Shown here in pieces: positions 61,110 to 64,000 of a stretch of DNA of 64,000 nt. A model generated the notes under the pieces. That model ran no database searches, was not told the DNA's origin, and saw only the letters and a program-made list of their open reading frames with translations. Within the stretch, counting starts at the first letter, position 1. Every line of letters starts with the position of its first letter. The position numbers and the translations under genes are program-made. Origin of the DNA: an uncultured bacterium (GTDB taxonomy: Bacteria; Krumholzibacteriota; Krumholzibacteriia; LZORAL124-64-63); contig CALMJK010000005.1 in the NCBI GenBank assembly GCA_937864225.1, positions 372,001 through 436,000 of the forward strand. The letters run 5' to 3'.

Positions 61110-62267
61110 ATGCCGCGCAAGCAGAAGATCGGCGTCCTGACGGGCGGGGGCGATGTCCCCGGCCTGAACCCGTGCATGAAGCAAGTCGTCCTGCGCGCCT
61201 GGGAGGCCGGCTGGGAGGCGATCGGCATCAAGCGCGGCTGGGGCGGGCTGGCCGAATACCGCATCGGCGACCCGGAGTGGAACCGGCACTGCGTGCAGCC
61301 GTTGACGCCCGGCGACGTCCGCACGATCGACCGCACCGGCGGCACCTTCCTCCACACCTCGCGCACCAACCCGCAGAAGGTGCGCGAGAAGGACATGCCG
61401 GAGCACCTGAAAAAACCGGATCTGAAGTACCCCGTCGATATCACCGACCAGGTGCTGAAGAACCTCGAGGACCTCGGCATCGACGCTCTCATCCCGATCG
61501 GCGGCGATGACACCCTCAGCTACGCCGCGCGCCTGAACCAGGAGCGCTTCCCACAGATCGCGATCCCCAAGACGATGGACAACGACGTCTTCGGGACCGA
61601 CTACTGCATCGGCTTCGGCACCGCCGTCAGCCGCAGCGTCGAGTACCTGACGCAGCTGCGCACGCCGGTCGGCAGCCACGAGCGGATCGGGTTGATCGAG
61701 CTGTTCGGGCGCAACAGCGGCGAGACGTCGCTCATCTCCAGCTACCTCGCGGGCGTGGACCGGGCGCTCATCTCCGAGGTCCCGTTCAACGTCGAAACCC
61801 TGGCCGAGATGCTCAAGCGCGACAAGCAGAACAACCCGAGCAATTATGTGATCTGCACGATCAGCGAGGGCGCCACGATCGAGGGCGGCGACATCGTCGA
61901 GAGCGGCGAAGAAGATGCCTACGGCCACAAGAAACTCGGTGGCGTCGGCATGCACACGGCCGAGGTCCTCAAGAAGTACACCGGCGAGGACGTCACCTAC
62001 CAGGCGCTCGGCTACCTCATGCGCTGCGGCGCCCCCGACGCCCTCGATCGCATGGTCGCCATGAATTTCGCCAACCTGGCGATGGACATGCTCCTGCACG
62101 GAGCCTCCGGCGTCATGGTCGCGTTGCAGGAGGGCAAGTACACGACCGTCGGCCTGAATGCCGTGATCGAAGGCGTCAAGCGGGTGGACGTCGATCGCTT
62201 CTACGACAAGCTGGAATACCGCCCGCGCGTGCGGGGAGTGCAAGGCTTGCCGATGTTCCTGAGGTAG
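61110..62267 (+). CDS. pfp: 6-phosphofructokinase, pyrophosphate-type active site
   Basis: This 385-residue enzyme phosphorylates fructose 6-phosphate. It starts [14 protein letters not shown], the phosphate-donor loop. The donor-selecting positions read GGDDT (D134) and PKTMDND (K154). ATP enzymes have Gly at both (GGDGS, PGTIDND), while pyrophosphate-dependent ones have Asp and Lys, so this one is predicted to use pyrophosphate and be reversible. Later marks are [12 protein letters not shown] and [16 protein letters not shown]. Use of pyrophosphate saves ATP and suits a fermenter. The ATG has GGGAGAGGAAAC upstream. Confidence 0.92.
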   Translation: MPRKQKIGVLTGGGDVPGLNPCMKQVVLRAWEAGWEAIGIKRGWGGLAEYRIGDPEWNRHCVQPLTPGDVRTIDRTGGTFLHTSRTNPQKVREKDMPEHLKKPDLKYPVDITDQVLKNLEDLGIDALIPIGGDDTLSYAARLNQERFPQIAIPKTMDNDVFGTDYCIGFGTAVSRSVEYLTQLRTPVGSHERIGLIELFGRNSGETSLISSYLAGVDRALISEVPFNVETLAEMLKRDKQNNPSNYVICTISEGATIEGGDIVESGEEDAYGHKKLGGVGMHTAEVLKKYTGEDVTYQALGYLMRCGAPDALDRMVAMNFANLAMDMLLHGASGVMVALQEGKYTTVGLNAVIEGVKRVDVDRFYDKLEYRPRVRGVQGLPMFLR

Positions 62268-62305
62268 ACGCGGCGCGTCGCGGGCAGCGCAGGGGGTAGA
62301 CGGTC

Positions 62306-62329
62306 CAACTTATTGTAAAATTGTAGACT
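62306..62329. promoter_or_regulatory. AT-rich element sharing CAACTTATTG with 24538-24547
   Basis: CAACTTATTG (62306-62315) also occurs in the AT-rich island upstream of the sigma54 promoter (24538-24547). Here it is followed by TAAAAT and TTGTAGACT, which might be a -10 region for the gene at 62517, but no matching -35 is clear. Confidence 0.3.
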
Positions 62330-62443
62330 TGCAGGACCGAGCGCTCCAGATTGTCCTCAAGCGCTGCCCCCGGACACCGATGCCTTGATGGCGCGGCCCG
62401 CGTGGACGGAGCGCATTGCCCTCCACGGGGTTGAGGGCTAACT

Positions 62444-62459
62444 TGATTCGGCCGAATCA
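62444..62459. promoter_or_regulatory. Sixteen-base perfect palindrome, candidate operator
   Basis: TGATTCGGCCGAATCA is a perfect palindrome 58 bp before the ATG at 62517. A related but imperfect sequence, TGATTCGGCCCCGAAATC, lies at 16162-16179 in the hydrogenase-like operon's upstream region. A shared dimeric regulator is possible. Confidence 0.4.
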
Positions 62460-62516
62460 GTCCGGGCGGGCGCCACGGCGACCCCCGCCCCCGATCCGGT
62501 CGGAGACTGAGGCGCC

Positions 62517-64000
62517 ATGTTCCTCAACCACTTCGGACTCACCAGGGACCCCTTCCCGCTCTATCCGAGCCAGCGATTCGTCTTCATGTCGACGGCCTTC
62601 GAGGAGACGATGGCCCACCTCGTCTACGGCCTCGAGCACGAAGAGGACATCATCCTCATCACCGGCCCCATCGGGACCGGCAAGACGCTGGCCGCCCAGA
62701 ACCTGTTGGCGAATCTGAACAGGATCTACCGTTCGGTCCTGATCAACGTCACGCAGCTGGACTACGCGGAGACCCTCAAGCTCATCCTCGGCGAGCTCGG
62801 GGCGCCGGTGGTCGGCGCCGCCGATCGAGGCGATCTGCTGCATGCGCTCAAGGAACAAGTGCGGCTGGCGCAGGCCATGGGCAACAAGATCCTCATCGTG
62901 GTGGACGAGGCCCAGAATCTCGCGGCTCACACGCTCGAGGGGCTGCGCATGCTCACGAACCTGGGCCAGCCGCAGGGGCAAGCCGTGCAGCTGGTGTTGA
63001 TCGGGCAGCCGAATCTCGAAGAAACGATCAAGCTGCCCGAACTGGCCCAGCTGCGCCAGCGCATCCGAGTCCATTACCGTCTCGAGACGCTCAATCGACA
63101 GGAGACCGAGGCCTATATCGGGCATCGCCTCAAGGTGGCCGGCGCACAACGCCCCTTCTTCCAGGCGAAGGCCATCGACCTGATCCATCGCGCCAGCTCG
63201 GGCGTGCCGAGGCTGGTCAACGTCCTGTGCAGCCGGGCCCTGATCAGCGCCTACGTCGCGAACAAGCACGAGGTCGCGGCCGAGCACGTCGACTTGACGG
63301 ATCTGGCCGCCGCGACGGGCGTGGATCAGGCGGCGTCGCGCGCGACCCCGCTCGAGGCGAGGCCGGCGCCGCCCGCCGCGCGGGCGCCGGTCGCCGTGCG
63401 GGCGGACCCGCCGGCCGCGGCGGCGGCGCCGATCTACCCGCAGCCTGGGCCGAGGCCCGCGGTGCCGCTGTTCCCGCCCGCGCTGCCGATGAGACGGCCG
63501 TTCGAGCCCAGGGTCGTGCTGGGCGATCGGAAGCGACGCGCCAGCACGTGGTTCGTGTTCGGCATGCTGCTGATCGTGATCGTCGTGGTGGTCATCTTCT
63601 CGCTGCAATCCACCGGGAGCATGCGCCGGACCGAGGCGGCGCTGGCGGCGCCGGCCGGCGCCACCGGGCGCGCGAGCGCAGTCAAGGACACGACTTCGAC
63701 GGGAAGCCCGGCCGCCTTCGCGCCGACGACCGCCAGCACCGCTTTCGCGCGGGTCGCGGCCGGAAGCTGGGTCGTGCACGTGCAGTCCCATCGCGACGCC
63801 GCCCGCCGCGACGCGGCCCTTGCCGAACTCATCGAGGCGCGCTTTCCGGCCTTCGCGCGGGCGGAAATGGTCGAGGATCGGCAGTGGCAGCGGATCTACG
63901 TCGGCCCCTACCGCACGCTGGAGGAAGCGCGCGAGGCCGAAAGACGCCTGCGCGACCAGCGACTGACCTCGCATGGCCTCGTCGTCAGGTTCGCGGATGC
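62517..64000 (+). CDS. ExeA/GspA-like AAA+ ATPase with C-terminal SPOR domain, 3' end cut by window end
   Basis: At least 494 residues are encoded. Residues 1-270 are an ExeA/GspA-type ATPase with start MFLNHFGLTRDPFPLYPS, Walker A GPIGTGKT, Walker B ILIVVDEAQN and a LNRQETEAYIGHRL sensor helix. A proline/alanine-rich linker and one membrane segment (FVFGMLLIVIVVVVIF) follow. The final 90 residues form a SPOR-like peptidoglycan-binding domain (WVVHVQSHRDAARRDAALAEL and RIYVGPYRTLEEAREAERRLR). ExeA proteins drive placement of type II secretion secretins through peptidoglycan; a SPOR domain instead of PG_binding_1 is unusual. The reading frame is open to the window end. Confidence 0.9.
   Translation, partial: MFLNHFGLTRDPFPLYPSQRFVFMSTAFEETMAHLVYGLEHEEDIILITGPIGTGKTLAAQNLLANLNRIYRSVLINVTQLDYAETLKLILGELGAPVVGAADRGDLLHALKEQVRLAQAMGNKILIVVDEAQNLAAHTLEGLRMLTNLGQPQGQAVQLVLIGQPNLEETIKLPELAQLRQRIRVHYRLETLNRQETEAYIGHRLKVAGAQRPFFQAKAIDLIHRASSGVPRLVNVLCSRALISAYVANKHEVAAEHVDLTDLAAATGVDQAASRATPLEARPAPPAARAPVAVRADPPAAAAAPIYPQPGPRPAVPLFPPALPMRRPFEPRVVLGDRKRRASTWFVFGMLLIVIVVVVIFSLQSTGSMRRTEAALAAPAGATGRASAVKDTTSTGSPAAFAPTTASTAFARVAAGSWVVHVQSHRDAARRDAALAELIEARFPAFARAEMVEDRQWQRIYVGPYRTLEEAREAERRLRDQRLTSHGLVVRFAD

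Noticed and set aside
1-64000. CRISPR arrays, insertion sequences, integrases, tRNA or rRNA genes
   Set aside because: I looked through the intergenic gaps and the frames and saw no repeat-spacer pattern, transposase motif, cloverleaf or rRNA-like stretch. A covariance-model scan would be needed to exclude small RNAs fully.

Overview
The window is high-GC, densely packed bacterial DNA with strong Shine-Dalgarno sites and many GTG and TTG starts. It carries no rRNA, tRNA, CRISPR array or mobile element that I can see. The gene set suggests an anaerobic or facultative, fermentative Gram-negative bacterium. It includes NuoE/NuoF-type flavoprotein subunits, an [FeFe]-hydrogenase-like protein, phosphotransacetylase plus acetate kinase, a phosphofructokinase with a pyrophosphate-type active site, an RND efflux system with a lipoprotein adaptor, and outer-membrane beta-barrel and 6-bladed beta-propeller proteins. 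That mix fits uncultured FCB-group or neighbouring candidate phyla (Krumholzibacteriota- or Eisenbacteria-like lineages). The placement is inference from gene content, not a measured phylogeny.

Layout. (1) 1-16.0 kb is a redox island. A response regulator and a NuoE/NuoF pair (cut by the window start) face a cytoplasmic GAF histidine kinase and a TM1266-type regulator. A leftward operon then runs from 15986 to 6387: an unknown protein, two DRTGG proteins, an RsbW-like ATPase, a hydrogenase-like protein with altered H-cluster pocket residues, a zinc-ribbon protein, a second NuoE/NuoF pair, and a 1264-residue fusion of ferredoxin, GltD-like and NuoG-like parts. A Xaa-Pro-type peptidase and a sodium symporter follow. 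(2) 16.3-24.4 kb holds an NSS transporter, a secreted C69 dipeptidase, a metallo-beta-lactamase-fold hydrolase, lipA, and a membrane histidine kinase with an NtrC-type sigma54 activator. (3) 24.4-27.0 kb has a near-consensus sigma54 promoter preceding a secreted helical protein and an outer-membrane-barrel-like protein. (4) 27.1-38.0 kb is housekeeping and metabolism: trhA, a methyltransferase, proS, pdxST, acylphosphatase, an ABC-class ATPase, a HAD phosphatase, a PLP decarboxylase and a lone DsbD N-terminal domain. (5) 38.0-49.5 kb is a leftward run of two beta-propeller proteins, an RND adaptor, two RND pumps and a P-loop protein. (6) 49.7-64 kb has a zinc-ribbon paralogue, a large secreted protein, a YtcJ-like amidohydrolase, a PhzF-like protein, a response regulator, pta-ackA, an IscR-like Rrf2 regulator, nadE, an adenosine deaminase, a PPi-type PFK and an ExeA-like ATPase with a SPOR domain (cut by the window end).

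How it fits together. Peptide and amino-acid uptake and hydrolysis, PPi-linked glycolysis and acetate formation would supply reduced carriers. The NuoE/NuoF/GltD-type flavoproteins would balance NADH, NADPH and ferredoxin pools. The hydrogenase-like protein with DRTGG and RsbW-like partners looks like a sensor rather than a producer of H2. The best candidates for undescribed biology are that sensor-like operon, the three-gene complex built around the 1264-residue fusion, and the sigma54-controlled envelope operon.
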